A stretch of 64,000 bases of DNA from positions 4,049,501 through 4,113,500 of the forward strand of contig NC_014623.1 of NCBI RefSeq assembly GCF_000165485.1, read 5' to 3'. Both the position numbers and the translations under genes were made by a program. A model generated the notes under the pieces. It saw only the letters and a program-made list of their open reading frames with translations, ran no database searches and had not been told where the DNA came from. This DNA comes from Stigmatella aurantiaca DW4/3-1. Lineage in GTDB: Bacteria; Myxococcota; Myxococcia; Myxococcales; Myxococcaceae. This document shows, piece by piece, positions 1 through 9,907 of this stretch (its first letter is position 1; every line of letters begins with the position of its first letter).

Positions 1-1
1 G

Positions 2-2050
2 CGGGAGCGCGATGCCAACGCGGTGGCCCATCGGCTGCGCCTGATGTTGGCTCCGGGCGCGGCCCCTTGCGTGGCGCATGAGGATGGTCAGCGCCTGCGC
101 CCCGCGCGAGGCGGGGACGTGGCCATTCTCCTGCGAACCTTCACCCACCTGGAGGTGTACCGGCAGGCGCTCATCCGCCATGGCGTGCCGCACCGGGTGC
201 TGCGCGGGCGCGGCTTCTACGGGGCCCAGGAGGTGCTGGATCTGGCCTCGTTGCTGGCGCTGCTGGCCGATCCAGACGACTCCCTCGCACTGGCGGCGGT
301 CCTGCGTTCGCCCTTGGTAGGGCTGTCGGACGCCTCCCTGTTCCGATTGTCGTCGGGCGATCAGGGCTTGTCGCTGGCTGGGGTGTTGCAAAAGGATCTG
401 GCCGCGTGCGAGTTGGCCCCCAACGAGCGGTTGCGGCTGGAACGGTTCCTGACGGCGCTCCCTTCGCTGCGGCGTGAGCGGGACCGGCTCGGCGTGAAGG
501 CCTTGCTTCAAGTGGCCATGAACATCACGGGCTACCGCGAGGCCATGGCGGGCACCCCGTACGCGGAGCAGGCCAGCGCCAACATCGACAAGTTGCTGGC
601 GCTCGCGGGCCGGCGCGACGAACGGGGCACGGGCGGGTGCGTGGCGTTCGCCCGGGAACTGCGGATGCTCGTCGAGTCGGAGCCCACCGAGGCGCAAGCG
701 GACTTGCTGGACGCAGGGGACCCTCGCGCGGTGCAGTTGCTCACCATTCACCGGGCCAAGGGGCTCGAGTGGCCCGTGGTGGTGGTACCGGGGCTCGGCG
801 GAAAGCGGCGCTCCGAGAGCGCCCGGGTCCACTTCGAGCGGATCCACGGGCTGGTTTTGCGGCCGTGGTTGCCGGACACCCTGGAGAGCTTCAGCTCAGG
901 CCGCTTCGAGGCGGTGAAGGACGAACTGGATGCGCGAGGGTTGGCGGAATACCGGCGCTTGCTCTACGTGGCGCTGACCCGGGCCCGGGACGTGTTGCTG
1001 CTGTCGGGCACGGCGGAGAAGCGGGTCCCCTTGTCCTGGTGGACGATGATCGATGGGCGCCTGGGAACGGACGCGGCGCTGCGGGCCCGTGTCCGGGACG
1101 TGGAGGCCGCGGCCTTGCCCCCACCTGCGGATCCACTGCCCCCGGACGCAAAGGCGCTCGTGGAGGCGGAAGCACGGGTAGAGGCCGCCCTCCAGCGCGT
1201 TCGCGGGAGCACGGCCGTCCGGGAGCCGGTGTCCGCCGTGGCCTCGGCCGAGGCACTCCAGGACTTCATCATCTGCCCGAGGCGCTACCGTTACATCCAC
1301 CAGCTCGGGCTGACCGGCCATCGCCCTTGGGAGCTCCCGGCGAAGAGCAGGCCGATTTGGGTGGAAGCCGGGGCTTGGGTGGAAACCCAGGGAGCGCCCC
1401 AAATGGCGCGCTTGCTGCTCCGGGAGCTGGACTTCCGCTGGGCGAGTGTCCCCGTGCCGGAGCGCCGTGCGCACCTGACGGCCCTGCTTCAGGACCTGGG
1501 CCATCTGCCGGAGGAGGAGGGGATGGAGGCCGCGCTGAAGATGGCCGAGCGCTTCCTGGGCACGCCCTTCGCCCGGATCCTGGCGGCAAGCCCTTCGTCG
1601 GCCCTTCACCGGGCGTTGCCCTTCGGGCTGGAGCTGTCTTCGCCGGGGGCGCGGGGCAGGGTGGCCGTGGAGGGCGAGCTGGACCTGTTGTGGGAGACGC
1701 CAGAAGGGGAGGCGTGGGGGGTGGCATACCGGCCGGGAAAACGCCACCCCTTGGGACCCGTGGCCTTCGCGCACGAACTGGTGGTGCAGGGGCTTGCCGC
1801 GAAGCGCCTGGTCAAGGAAGGCGTTCCTGTCCGGGTGGGGGTGGCTTTCCTCGGAGAGCCCTCTCCGGAGCCGGAGTTTCTGACCCTGCCAGGGGGGCTG
1901 ACGGAGGCCGCCGAGCCGCTGGAGCAGGCGGTACGCGCCCTGGCCCAGTCCGGCATGCAAGATGAATGGCCTTCCCGGGAGGCCGCGACGTGCCAGGCTT
2001 TACATTGTGGTTTTGCGGAACACTGTCACCCCTCCCCCCGTGCGTGCTAA
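2..2050 (+). CDS. UvrD/RecB-like helicase (AddA-type), 3' part, 5' end outside window
   Basis: This is the C-terminal 682 residues of a superfamily 1 helicase of the RecB/AddA type, which processes double-strand breaks. The frame is open from the first bases of the window, so the true start lies upstream; the GTG at 23 is internal. Helicase motifs are visible: TIHRAKGLEWPVV near residue 246 (motif V region) and LLYVALTRARD near residue 320 (motif VI). The end is a RecB-family nuclease-like domain with CPRRY near residue 424, an ELDLL strand, and a C-terminal cluster CQALHCGFAEHC resembling the four-Cys Fe-S staple of AddB/Cas4 nucleases. The expected catalytic DYK strand reads VAYRPGK, so the nuclease may be dead. 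It lies 12 bases before purA. The family is clear; AddA versus another RecB relative is not settled. Confidence 0.85.
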   Translation, partial: RERDANAVAHRLRLMLAPGAAPCVAHEDGQRLRPARGGDVAILLRTFTHLEVYRQALIRHGVPHRVLRGRGFYGAQEVLDLASLLALLADPDDSLALAAVLRSPLVGLSDASLFRLSSGDQGLSLAGVLQKDLAACELAPNERLRLERFLTALPSLRRERDRLGVKALLQVAMNITGYREAMAGTPYAEQASANIDKLLALAGRRDERGTGGCVAFARELRMLVESEPTEAQADLLDAGDPRAVQLLTIHRAKGLEWPVVVVPGLGGKRRSESARVHFERIHGLVLRPWLPDTLESFSSGRFEAVKDELDARGLAEYRRLLYVALTRARDVLLLSGTAEKRVPLSWWTMIDGRLGTDAALRARVRDVEAAALPPPADPLPPDAKALVEAEARVEAALQRVRGSTAVREPVSAVASAEALQDFIICPRRYRYIHQLGLTGHRPWELPAKSRPIWVEAGAWVETQGAPQMARLLLRELDFRWASVPVPERRAHLTALLQDLGHLPEEEGMEAALKMAERFLGTPFARILAASPSSALHRALPFGLELSSPGARGRVAVEGELDLLWETPEGEAWGVAYRPGKRHPLGPVAFAHELVVQGLAAKRLVKEGVPVRVGVAFLGEPSPEPEFLTLPGGLTEAAEPLEQAVRALAQSGMQDEWPSREAATCQALHCGFAEHCHPSPRAC

Positions 2051-3373
<1,323 letters not shown>

Positions 3374-3396
3374 AAAGCCTCCATTCAGGCACGGCC

Positions 3397-4698
3397 ATGG
3401 TGGTTCGCTGCATCCTCATCGTCCTTGCGGTGGCGCTCCTGGGGGCGGTGACGCCCTCTGCCTCGGCTCAGGCGGGATTCGAGCGGGGAGAGAAGGCGCT
3501 CGCGGAGAACCAGCTGGGCGAGGCGGCGGTGGCCTATCGCCAGGCGCTCATGGAGAGCCCGAACTGGGCCCCGGCGCTCAACGGTCTGGGCAGCACCCTC
3601 TTCAAGCAGGGCCAGACCATCGAGGCCACGGCCCTGTTCCGGTCCGCCACCGAGGCGGATCCGGAGTTCAAGCTGGCCTGGTTCAACCTGGGTTACGCGG
3701 CGCGCAAGGCCGGGGATTTCGCCACGGCGGTCCGGGCGTATGAGCGCTACACCCAGCTGGCCCCCGAAGATCCGGATGGCCACTACGGGCTCGGGGAGAG
3801 CTACCGGCAGCAAGGCCAGGGCGCCAAGGCGCTCGCCGCCTACGAGACGTACCTCGAGAAGGAGAAGCGTCCGAGTGAGCAGAAGTGGGTAGAGCAGGCC
3901 CGCGAACACGTGGCGGCCCTGCGGCCCCAGCCCCGCGCCGCGCCCACGGCCCCGGTGGCGCCCGTGGCGCTCGCTTCCGCGGGCCTCACCCCCCACGCCG
4001 GGCTGTCCCTCACCCGGGTGCGGGACGGGGATGCGCTGCTCAAGGAACGCCGGTACCGGGAAGCGGCCTTCGCCTATCTGGACGCGGCCCACGCGGACGG
4101 GGGCAACGTGGAGGCGCTCTTCAAGCTGGGCAACGTCCTGGCGGTGCTGGGCTACTACGGACAGGCCATCGAGCGTTGGAACCGCGTGGCCCAGCTCACT
4201 TCGGACGCCGCGATCCGCCAGAATGCACTGGAGAACGTGACGAAAGCCCAGGTCCGCGTGGCCCAGCAGGGCGGCTCCCCGCAGGCGCAAGGGGTGGCGC
4301 CGGGTTTCGGGCCGGTGGCGGAGACGGTCCGGGCGCAGGCCCGCCGCTTCTATGAGCAGGGGGTGCAGCGCATCCAGGGCGAGGACTATGCGGGGGCCGT
4401 CCAGAGCCTCACCCAGTCCATCCTCCTGGAGCCGACCCTGTCGGTGGCCTACACCGCCCGGGGGAGCGCCTACATCGGCCTGCGCCGCTATGCCGAGGCC
4501 GCGGTGGACTACGAGTACGCGCTCCGTTTGGCTCCGGACATGGCCTCTCCTTTATATGGGCTTGGAGAGGCCTACCGGATGTTGGGGCGCACCGCGGAGG
4601 CCCGGGCGAGCTATGAGCGCTACGCGGCCTCCACGGCCCGGGACGTTCGGCCAGAGCTCCAGTCCGAGGCCCGACAGACCGCCGAACGCCTCCGTTGA
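3397..4698 (+). CDS. Secreted tetratricopeptide-repeat protein
   Basis: A 433-residue protein with an N-terminal signal peptide (hydrophobic segment, residues 3-24, ending ASA-QAG). Two blocks of TPR helices are visible, roughly residues 27-155 and 205-430, with the usual A/G-Y-x-x-A-x-P spacing. They are joined by an Ala/Pro-rich linker near residues 170-190. Such proteins act as scaffolds in the periplasm or envelope, and no enzyme domain is present. It lies 23 bases after purA on the same strand and its partner is unknown. The signal could also be an uncleaved anchor. Confidence 0.85.
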   Translation: MVVRCILIVLAVALLGAVTPSASAQAGFERGEKALAENQLGEAAVAYRQALMESPNWAPALNGLGSTLFKQGQTIEATALFRSATEADPEFKLAWFNLGYAARKAGDFATAVRAYERYTQLAPEDPDGHYGLGESYRQQGQGAKALAAYETYLEKEKRPSEQKWVEQAREHVAALRPQPRAAPTAPVAPVALASAGLTPHAGLSLTRVRDGDALLKERRYREAAFAYLDAAHADGGNVEALFKLGNVLAVLGYYGQAIERWNRVAQLTSDAAIRQNALENVTKAQVRVAQQGGSPQAQGVAPGFGPVAETVRAQARRFYEQGVQRIQGEDYAGAVQSLTQSILLEPTLSVAYTARGSAYIGLRRYAEAAVDYEYALRLAPDMASPLYGLGEAYRMLGRTAEARASYERYAASTARDVRPELQSEARQTAERLR

Positions 4699-4771
4699 GG
4701 GACAAAGCAGCCGGGCGAATTTCCTGTTGGGATGGCTGGCAGATGTCACCCCCGAGGCTTAATTTGTCTTC

Positions 4772-5203
4772 ATGGACGGACGTGTTTCCGAGTCGGGAGG
4801 TCGGCAGGTTTTTCGACCACGGCGGATTCTCGCGGCCCTGATGGGAGGCGCGGGGCTCCTCTGGATCAGCGTCCTGGTGTATTTGCTGAGCTTTGAAGGC
4901 GTTCCGCTGAAGACCTTCCTGGCGACGCTCTTCTTTGTCGTCTTCTTCGGTGTATCGCTGATGTATTACGGGCGCAGCCGCATCGTGGTGGACGAGCGGG
5001 GCATCACGTGCCGTGGACTCGTCCGGACCCGGCGGTTGTCCTTCAAGGACATCCACAAGGTGGATGTGTTGCCCGGGCCGGTGACGGTCTACGCGATCCG
5101 CGGCAACGGTGGGTTCGTTCACTTCACCAGCTTCTTCTTGCACCACCGGCGGTTGGCGGCCCTGCTCGTGGAGCGCGCGGGGCTCTCCGCCCAAGCCCTG
5201 TGA
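4772..5203 (+). CDS. Small membrane protein with PH-like domain
   Basis: A 143-residue protein with two membrane segments near residues 21-42 and 48-66, followed by a soluble beta-rich tail (SRIVVDERGITCRG..., residues 69-130). This two-helix plus beta-sandwich layout is that of bacterial PH-like (bPH/YdbS-type) membrane proteins. The function is unknown. It ends 4 bases before the stop of the FHA gene on the other strand, so the two are tail to tail without an obvious terminator. Confidence 0.7.
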   Translation: MDGRVSESGGRQVFRPRRILAALMGGAGLLWISVLVYLLSFEGVPLKTFLATLFFVVFFGVSLMYYGRSRIVVDERGITCRGLVRTRRLSFKDIHKVDVLPGPVTVYAIRGNGGFVHFTSFFLHHRRLAALLVERAGLSAQAL

Positions 5204-5207
5204 CGTC

Positions 5208-6032
5208 TTAGCCCCACAGGGCATAGGTGACGAGGAGCCCGGCCAGGGCCATCACCGCCCCCAGACCCAGGAACCATCGCTCTCCACCCGCTGGGCTGTG
5301 CTGCGTCGCGTCATGCGCCCGCGCGGACTCCTCCCCGGAACGAGCGCGGGGGGCCGGTGGAGATTCAGGGACAGAGGCCTCCAGGGCAGCCTGGAACCGC
5401 AGGAGGGTCTGGCCCAGCTCGATGACATCGCCCTCCCCGAGAGGCTGGGCGCGGTCCACCCGCTGGCCATTGAGGAAGACCCCGTTCTGAGAATTCAGGG
5501 GCGACACGGTGAATGTGGGACCGTCCCGGAGGATGCGCGCATGGGCGCGAGAGACGGTCCGGTCCCGGATGGGGAGGTCCGCATGGGCCCCGCGTCCAAT
5601 GTCCGTCTGTGCGTCGGCCAGGGGGAAGATGCGGCCGGCGTCGAGCCCCGTCAGACAGGTGAGGGTGGCGGCGCTGGAGGGCAGAAGCCCGTCCTCGGCG
5701 GTCAGCAAGTGCTTCAGCACGGCCACGGTGTTCAGGGCGCGGCCGCCCCCATGGGGGGCAGGGAGGGCCTTGAGGCGCATCCCCTGAGGCAGGCCCATCA
5801 CTTCGCCTGGGAGCACGAGCCGGCGCAGACCTGGAGGGACGAGGACGTCATTCACGGTGAAGGGCCGAGCGGCCTTCACGGTCAGCCGGGGGCCTTCGAT
5901 GCAGAGCACCAGGAGGCCGGGAGGAAGCCCCTCCAGCCGGATCTGATCCGCCATGCCGCCGCCCAGGAGGTGCTGGCCATCCATCAACTCAAAAGGGGTG
6001 AGGCTTCCCAGGTGCTCGAATTCGAAGCGCAT
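5208..6032 (-). CDS. FHA-domain protein with C-terminal membrane anchor
   Basis: A 274-residue protein. An N-terminal region of unrecognised fold covers about residues 1-110. An FHA domain lies at about 120-205 with the phosphothreonine-binding signature: IGRG, then SRAH, then NGVFLNG. The last 22 residues are a single hydrophobic helix (LGLGAVMALAGLLVTYALW), so the protein should be tail-anchored with FHA in the cytoplasm. FHA domains bind phosphothreonine partners, often of Ser/Thr kinases, which are abundant in myxobacteria. The frame stays open far upstream, but the ATG at 6032 starts the sensible protein (MRFEFEHLG). A second gene of the same design lies at 13804-14502. Confidence 0.85.
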   Translation of the reverse strand: MRFEFEHLGSLTPFELMDGQHLLGGGMADQIRLEGLPPGLLVLCIEGPRLTVKAARPFTVNDVLVPPGLRRLVLPGEVMGLPQGMRLKALPAPHGGGRALNTVAVLKHLLTAEDGLLPSSAATLTCLTGLDAGRIFPLADAQTDIGRGAHADLPIRDRTVSRAHARILRDGPTFTVSPLNSQNGVFLNGQRVDRAQPLGEGDVIELGQTLLRFQAALEASVPESPPAPRARSGEESARAHDATQHSPAGGERWFLGLGAVMALAGLLVTYALWG

Positions 6033-6166
6033 GCCCCGCCCGGGGAGCAACCCGGGTGCCGAGGGCCCACGCGGGGAGGGCAGGGGGCTGTTGCATGGCT
6101 TGGCGGGGGCGGACCATCTCCCTTTTCGGACGGAGCCGTCCCGGCGCCGGGACACCAGGGTCGGCG

Positions 6167-7135
6167 TCAGTAACCCGCGCGCTTGTCGACGAGGTTCAAC
6201 AGCGGTGCACCTTGCTCGAAGCGCTCGAGGTTCTTCAGGAAGAAGGCCACGGAGTCCTCGCGCCAGGTGGGCGTGTGATCGGCACAATGCGGGGAGAGCA
6301 GGACGTTCTCCAGCCGCCAAAAGGGATGGTCTTTCGCCAGCGGCTCGGTCTCGAAGACGTCCAGCGCGGCGCCGCGCAGCTGTCCCTGCTCCAAGGCACG
6401 CACCAGGGCGGGCTCGTCGAGGGTGCTGCCTCAGCCGACGTTGATCAGCACGGCATGGGGCTTGAGGGCCTTCAGCTCCGCTTCCCCCATCAGCCGTTGC
6501 GTGCCGGGGGCATGTGGCATGGCCAGCAGCAGGTAATCCGAGGCGGCGATCATCTCTTGCCGGCGGTGGAGGGGAAACACCTCGTCCACCAGCGGATCTT
6601 CCGCGCTCTGCTCGGGCCGGCGCCGGCAGGCCAGGATGCGCATGTCGAAGCCCTTGGCCCGTTTCGCGGCCGCGCGCCCGATGTCTCCGTACCCCAGGAT
6701 GCCCAGGGTCCGTCCCCGCAGCTCCACGGACTGGAAGGTCTCCCAGCGCGCCTCGGCTTGCTGCCGCACCAGCCGGCGCAGGTCCTTGGCGAAGAACAAC
6801 ATCGCGGCCAGGACGAAATCGCCCAGCGAGCCGCTGTAGACCCCCTTGGCGTTGGTGAGGGGGAGGGGGCTCTGGATGAACTCCTCGAAGAGGAGGTTCT
6901 CCACGCCCGCGAAGAGGGAGTGCACCCAGCGGAGGTTTTTGGCGCGGGGCAACAGCGTGCGCAGGAGCTCTTTTTTCGGCGCGTCGAGCAAGAGCACCTG
7001 GGCCTGTTCGACGGCGTCTCCCAGGGCCTCCTCGGACAGCCCCACGGTGAGACGGATTCCCGGAGTGAGGCGCCGGATCGGCTCCAGATGGCTCGAAGTG
7101 GGATTCGCCAGGACCAGCAGGTGCTCGACTTTCAT
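6167..7135 (-). pseudogene. D-2-hydroxyacid dehydrogenase interrupted by one in-frame TGA
   Basis: The full reading frame of 323 codons encodes an NAD-dependent D-isomer 2-hydroxyacid dehydrogenase. The Rossmann motif LGILGYGDIG is near residue 130, followed by the substrate-domain segments ALDVFETEPL and SPHCADHT. An in-frame TGA at 6431-6433 falls in the motif VLINVG-stop-GS, exactly where the family has the catalytic Arg (N-x-x-RG). The same frame continues for 88 codons after the TGA with all expected motifs, including the catalytic Glu and His. A single C-to-T change from CGA explains it. It may be a recent nonsense mutation or a sequence error. Without readthrough the 234-residue product lacks its catalytic residues. 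Confidence 0.85.
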
Positions 7136-7150
7136 GGACCGCCGAGCATA

Positions 7151-7576
7151 TCAGCCCTGGCGCACGCGCTTGACGCCCCGGCGCAGGAGCAGGTCCGGGG
7201 CGGTCCTGCGGTGATCCCCCTTCAGCACGAGCGTGGCGGCGGCCACTTCTCCGTAGCACCCCAGCCCGCGTTGGAGCGCCTCCAGCCACGCCTGCATCTC
7301 CGGGGGCGCGAGGCCGAGCCCTTCCACGAGGGTCACCTCTTGCCCTCCGCGCTGCTCCAAGCGCAGCACCGCTTGCGCGGGGCCCTCGGTGGGAGGGGTG
7401 AGGGGAAAGTCCTCGGCGCGTATCTGGGGCTGAGCCCCGGGGACGGCCGCACGCTGGGAGGCGAGGGCCGCGAAGGGGTTGTGGAAGCGCCCCTTGTCCT
7501 TGGGATCCCGGTAGCCCTGCTCCGGTTCATCTGCCTTCGGGGGAGCCCCCGAGCCTGAGTGTTTCCCGCGTGCCAT
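7151..7576 (-). CDS. SUI1/YciH-family translation initiation factor-like protein
   Basis: A protein of about 141 residues whose C-terminal half has the SUI1/eIF1 fold pattern: RLEQRGGQEVTLVEGL near residue 70, then the stretch QRGLGCYGEVAAATLVLKGDH, then a terminal LLLRRGVKRVRQG. E. coli YciH is the bacterial relative and affects initiation fidelity. The N-terminal half is Pro/Gly-rich and probably disordered. An ATG at 7582 (two codons upstream) is equally possible, and neither has a clear Shine-Dalgarno. It lies between the lectin gene and the hydroxyacid dehydrogenase gene on the same strand, 15 bases from the latter. Confidence 0.8.
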   Translation of the reverse strand: MARGKHSGSGAPPKADEPEQGYRDPKDKGRFHNPFAALASQRAAVPGAQPQIRAEDFPLTPPTEGPAQAVLRLEQRGGQEVTLVEGLGLAPPEMQAWLEALQRGLGCYGEVAAATLVLKGDHRRTAPDLLLRRGVKRVRQG

Positions 7577-7612
7577 GCCCATCAGTGTGGCATGGATGCC
7601 GGGGAGGTGGCT

Positions 7613-8308
7613 TCAGCGCGACACCACGCGCCAGAGCTGATTGTCCGCATCGGAGTGCTTCATGGGGTACGAGATGAGCTGGGCGCCGCGCTGGGGATCG
7701 CCCCCCTTGATGTCGAGGACGAGGCCGTTGAGCTGGCTCTGGATGTAGAAGTAGCCCGGAACGGAAGAGGGCACGAACCGCCACAGCTGGTTGGGCGCCC
7801 CCGAGTACGGCCAGGTGATGACGCGCGCTTCGGGCTGCGGGTTGGCCCCTTCGATGTCGAGCACCCGTCCCGTCTCGCGGTTTTGGATGTAGAACCCACC
7901 GGAGGCGGGGACGAGATCCCAGGTCGCGTTGTCACGGGCGTTCCGCCGGGACGGGGACACGGTGACCGATGAGCCCTGCCTGCGATCGTTGTCCTGAACG
8001 CTGATGAGGACATCGGCGAGCCGGCTCTGAAGGCGCACACGGCGCTGGGGCAGCTGCGGCCCGTTCTGGGGAGGCCGCGGGGGCTCGGGCCTGTGCGGAG
8101 GGGCCGGATGAGAGTGGGGGGTTCCAGGAGGAGGAGGGCGGCTGGGCCCTGGGTGATTCTTCGACTCGTCCCGGAAGTGCTGGGGGCTCGAGCCCGCGTG
8201 CGCCATGGTCAGCGGCGCCACGAGGGCCGCACAGGCCGTCATCCACTGCAATGCCTGCATCACCCGTCCCGCCCTGCTGCTTCGTCCTGAGGCCTTCTGA
8301 CCGCGCAT
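7613..8308 (-). CDS. Secreted ricin-type beta-trefoil lectin protein
   Basis: A 231-residue protein with a signal peptide (MTACAALVAPLTMAHAG region), a Pro/His-rich linker at about residues 45-85, and a C-terminal ricin B-like domain. The beta-trefoil repeats show as FYIQNRETGRVLDIEG, NQLWRFVP, YFYIQSQLNGLVLDIKGG and NQLWRVV. The family binds galactose-type or other carbohydrates outside the cell. The start at 8308 is chosen because GGGAGA lies 9 bases upstream; the frame is open further up. It diverges from the CBM9-like lipoprotein gene at 8427, so the two may share a control region. No catalytic domain is present. Confidence 0.85.
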   Translation of the reverse strand: MRGQKASGRSSRAGRVMQALQWMTACAALVAPLTMAHAGSSPQHFRDESKNHPGPSRPPPPGTPHSHPAPPHRPEPPRPPQNGPQLPQRRVRLQSRLADVLISVQDNDRRQGSSVTVSPSRRNARDNATWDLVPASGGFYIQNRETGRVLDIEGANPQPEARVITWPYSGAPNQLWRFVPSSVPGYFYIQSQLNGLVLDIKGGDPQRGAQLISYPMKHSDADNQLWRVVSR

Positions 8309-8426
8309 CACTTGTCTCCCGGCAATGTCCATTCGGAGCTGCGTTGATTCATGGACTGCGCGGGGGGGAAATAATTCAGAAGGACAGGGCCAACGGCGGT
8401 CTCCAGGACGTAGAGTCGTTGCCTGG

Positions 8427-9626
8427 ATGCGTCCTCTTCCTCGGGTTTTCCTTCTTCCGCTGTTGAGCCTGCTTCTCGCCGCTTGCCGAGATGAACAGGC
8501 GGGCCCTCGTCCTCGGACGCCGGGGACTTCGGGGGCTTCGGCCCAGATCAAGACGTTGGGGGCCGCGCCCGCGGACCTGACCTTTCGCAGCGGGGCCTCG
8601 TTGGGAGGAGGCGCGCTGATCTATCTGGGCTCCCGGGTCTCTCCCGTGCAGCCGTCGGCGGGTCAGCGCGTGCAGCTCTCGCATTACTTCCAGGCGGTGC
8701 GCCAGCCGCCGGAGGGGTTCAGCCTCTTCGTGCACCTGGTGGATCCGGGCTCGGGGCAGATGGTCGCCAATGCCGACCACGAGTTTCAGAACGGAGCGGC
8801 CCCGATGGCCTCCTGGCCGGTGGGACAGGTGGTGGAGGACGTGCACACCGTGCAGATGCCCCCGGTGCCCGTTCGCGTGATGCTCGGCTTCTGGCGAGGG
8901 GACGAGCGGCTCGCGGTGGATGATCCACGCGCGCAGGATGGCGCGAACCGGCTGCTGGGGCCCGAGCTGGGCATCGCACCCGAGCTGCCTGAATACAAGG
9001 TTCAGCGTGTCTCGAAGCCTCCCGTGCTGGATGGCGTGCTGGACGATGCGGCCTGGAAGGAGGCCACCCCCGTGGTGCTGCGCGGCAGCTTCGATGGGCG
9101 CAGCGTCTCGCTGCGCACGGAGGCGCGGATGCTCTACGACGAGGCGAACCTCTATGTCGCTTTCGACGTGGAGGATCCAGATGTCTGGGGGACCCTGCGC
9201 ACGCGCGACGCGCCCATCTACGAGCAAGAGGTGGTGGAGGTCTTCCTGGACGCCAATGCCGATGGCAAGACGTACAACGAGCTTCAGGTCTCCCCGCACA
9301 ACGTCATCTTCGATGCCTACTTCCCCGCGCGCCGCCAGGGCATGGATCTGAGCTGGGACTCGGGGATGAAGACGGCGGTGAAGGTGCGCGGAACCCTCGA
9401 TGACCCGGCGGACCGGGACGAGGGGTGGACGGTGGAGATGCAGATTCCCTTCGCGAGGCTGGCGGAGGTGCCCCGCGTGCCTCCCCAGAAGGGAGACCGC
9501 TGGCGCTTCAACCTCTATCGCTTGGAGCACCTCGGGCGGCGGGGCGTGGAAGGGCAGGCGTTTTCCCCGCTCTTCATCGGGGACTTCCACGCACTGCCCC
9601 GCTTCGGATGGCTCACGTTCGACTGA
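8427..9626 (+). CDS. Lipoprotein with CBM9-like carbohydrate-binding domain
   Basis: A 399-residue predicted lipoprotein: hydrophobic signal LLPLLSLLLAAC with the lipobox Cys near residue 20. The middle (about 45-185) resembles a beta-sandwich of unknown type. The C-terminal half (from about residue 195) has the CBM9-like/DOMON-type pattern PVLDGVLDDAAWKEA, then LYVAFDVEDPDVWGT, EVVEVFLDANADGK and WTVEMQIPFARL. Such domains bind sugars or haem outside the cell. The ATG at 8427 is preferred over the longer frame from 8325 because it gives the lipoprotein signal. It diverges from the secreted lectin gene. Confidence 0.8.
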   Translation: MRPLPRVFLLPLLSLLLAACRDEQAGPRPRTPGTSGASAQIKTLGAAPADLTFRSGASLGGGALIYLGSRVSPVQPSAGQRVQLSHYFQAVRQPPEGFSLFVHLVDPGSGQMVANADHEFQNGAAPMASWPVGQVVEDVHTVQMPPVPVRVMLGFWRGDERLAVDDPRAQDGANRLLGPELGIAPELPEYKVQRVSKPPVLDGVLDDAAWKEATPVVLRGSFDGRSVSLRTEARMLYDEANLYVAFDVEDPDVWGTLRTRDAPIYEQEVVEVFLDANADGKTYNELQVSPHNVIFDAYFPARRQGMDLSWDSGMKTAVKVRGTLDDPADRDEGWTVEMQIPFARLAEVPRVPPQKGDRWRFNLYRLEHLGRRGVEGQAFSPLFIGDFHALPRFGWLTFD

Positions 9627-9647
9627 GGGCTGCCGGTCGAGGGCTGC

Positions 9648-9902
9648 CTAGGAATGGGGCGAAATGGCCCAGTGGGAGTCCGCCACGGAGCGCTCGGAAG
9701 GGTCTCCCAGGAAGCGGAGGTAGCCTTGAATCTCCAGGGTATCGATGAGCTCCTCGGCCTCCAACTCGGAGTAGCCCTTCATGTCCACGAGGAGGTCGCG
9801 CATCATGGACTTGCCACGGAGGTAACCCACCGGCTCTCCAGGCCTCAGCGCGTCCTTGATGTCGGCGGTGAGCTGTCTCAGGTCGAGATCGTCAGGGATC
9901 AT
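9648..9902 (-). CDS. Small conserved helical protein downstream of comEC
   Basis: An 84-residue acidic protein without signal peptide (MIPDDLDLRQLTADIKD...). It appears all-helical, with two predicted helix-turn units (YSELEAEELIDTLEIQGYL) that resemble a winged-helix-like fragment. I do not recognise a family. It begins 5 bases after the comEC stop and is very likely translated from the same mRNA. The frame is open for a long way upstream inside comEC, but that part is antisense-like noise and the ATG at 9902 is the first sensible start. Confidence 0.7.
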   Translation of the reverse strand: MIPDDLDLRQLTADIKDALRPGEPVGYLRGKSMMRDLLVDMKGYSELEAEELIDTLEIQGYLRFLGDPSERSVADSHWAISPHS

Positions 9903-9907
9903 TGCCC

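Noticed and set aside
6431..6433. Selenocysteine codon in the dehydrogenase
   Set aside because: The family has Arg here, no Cys or Sec. I also see no clear stem-loop after the TGA.
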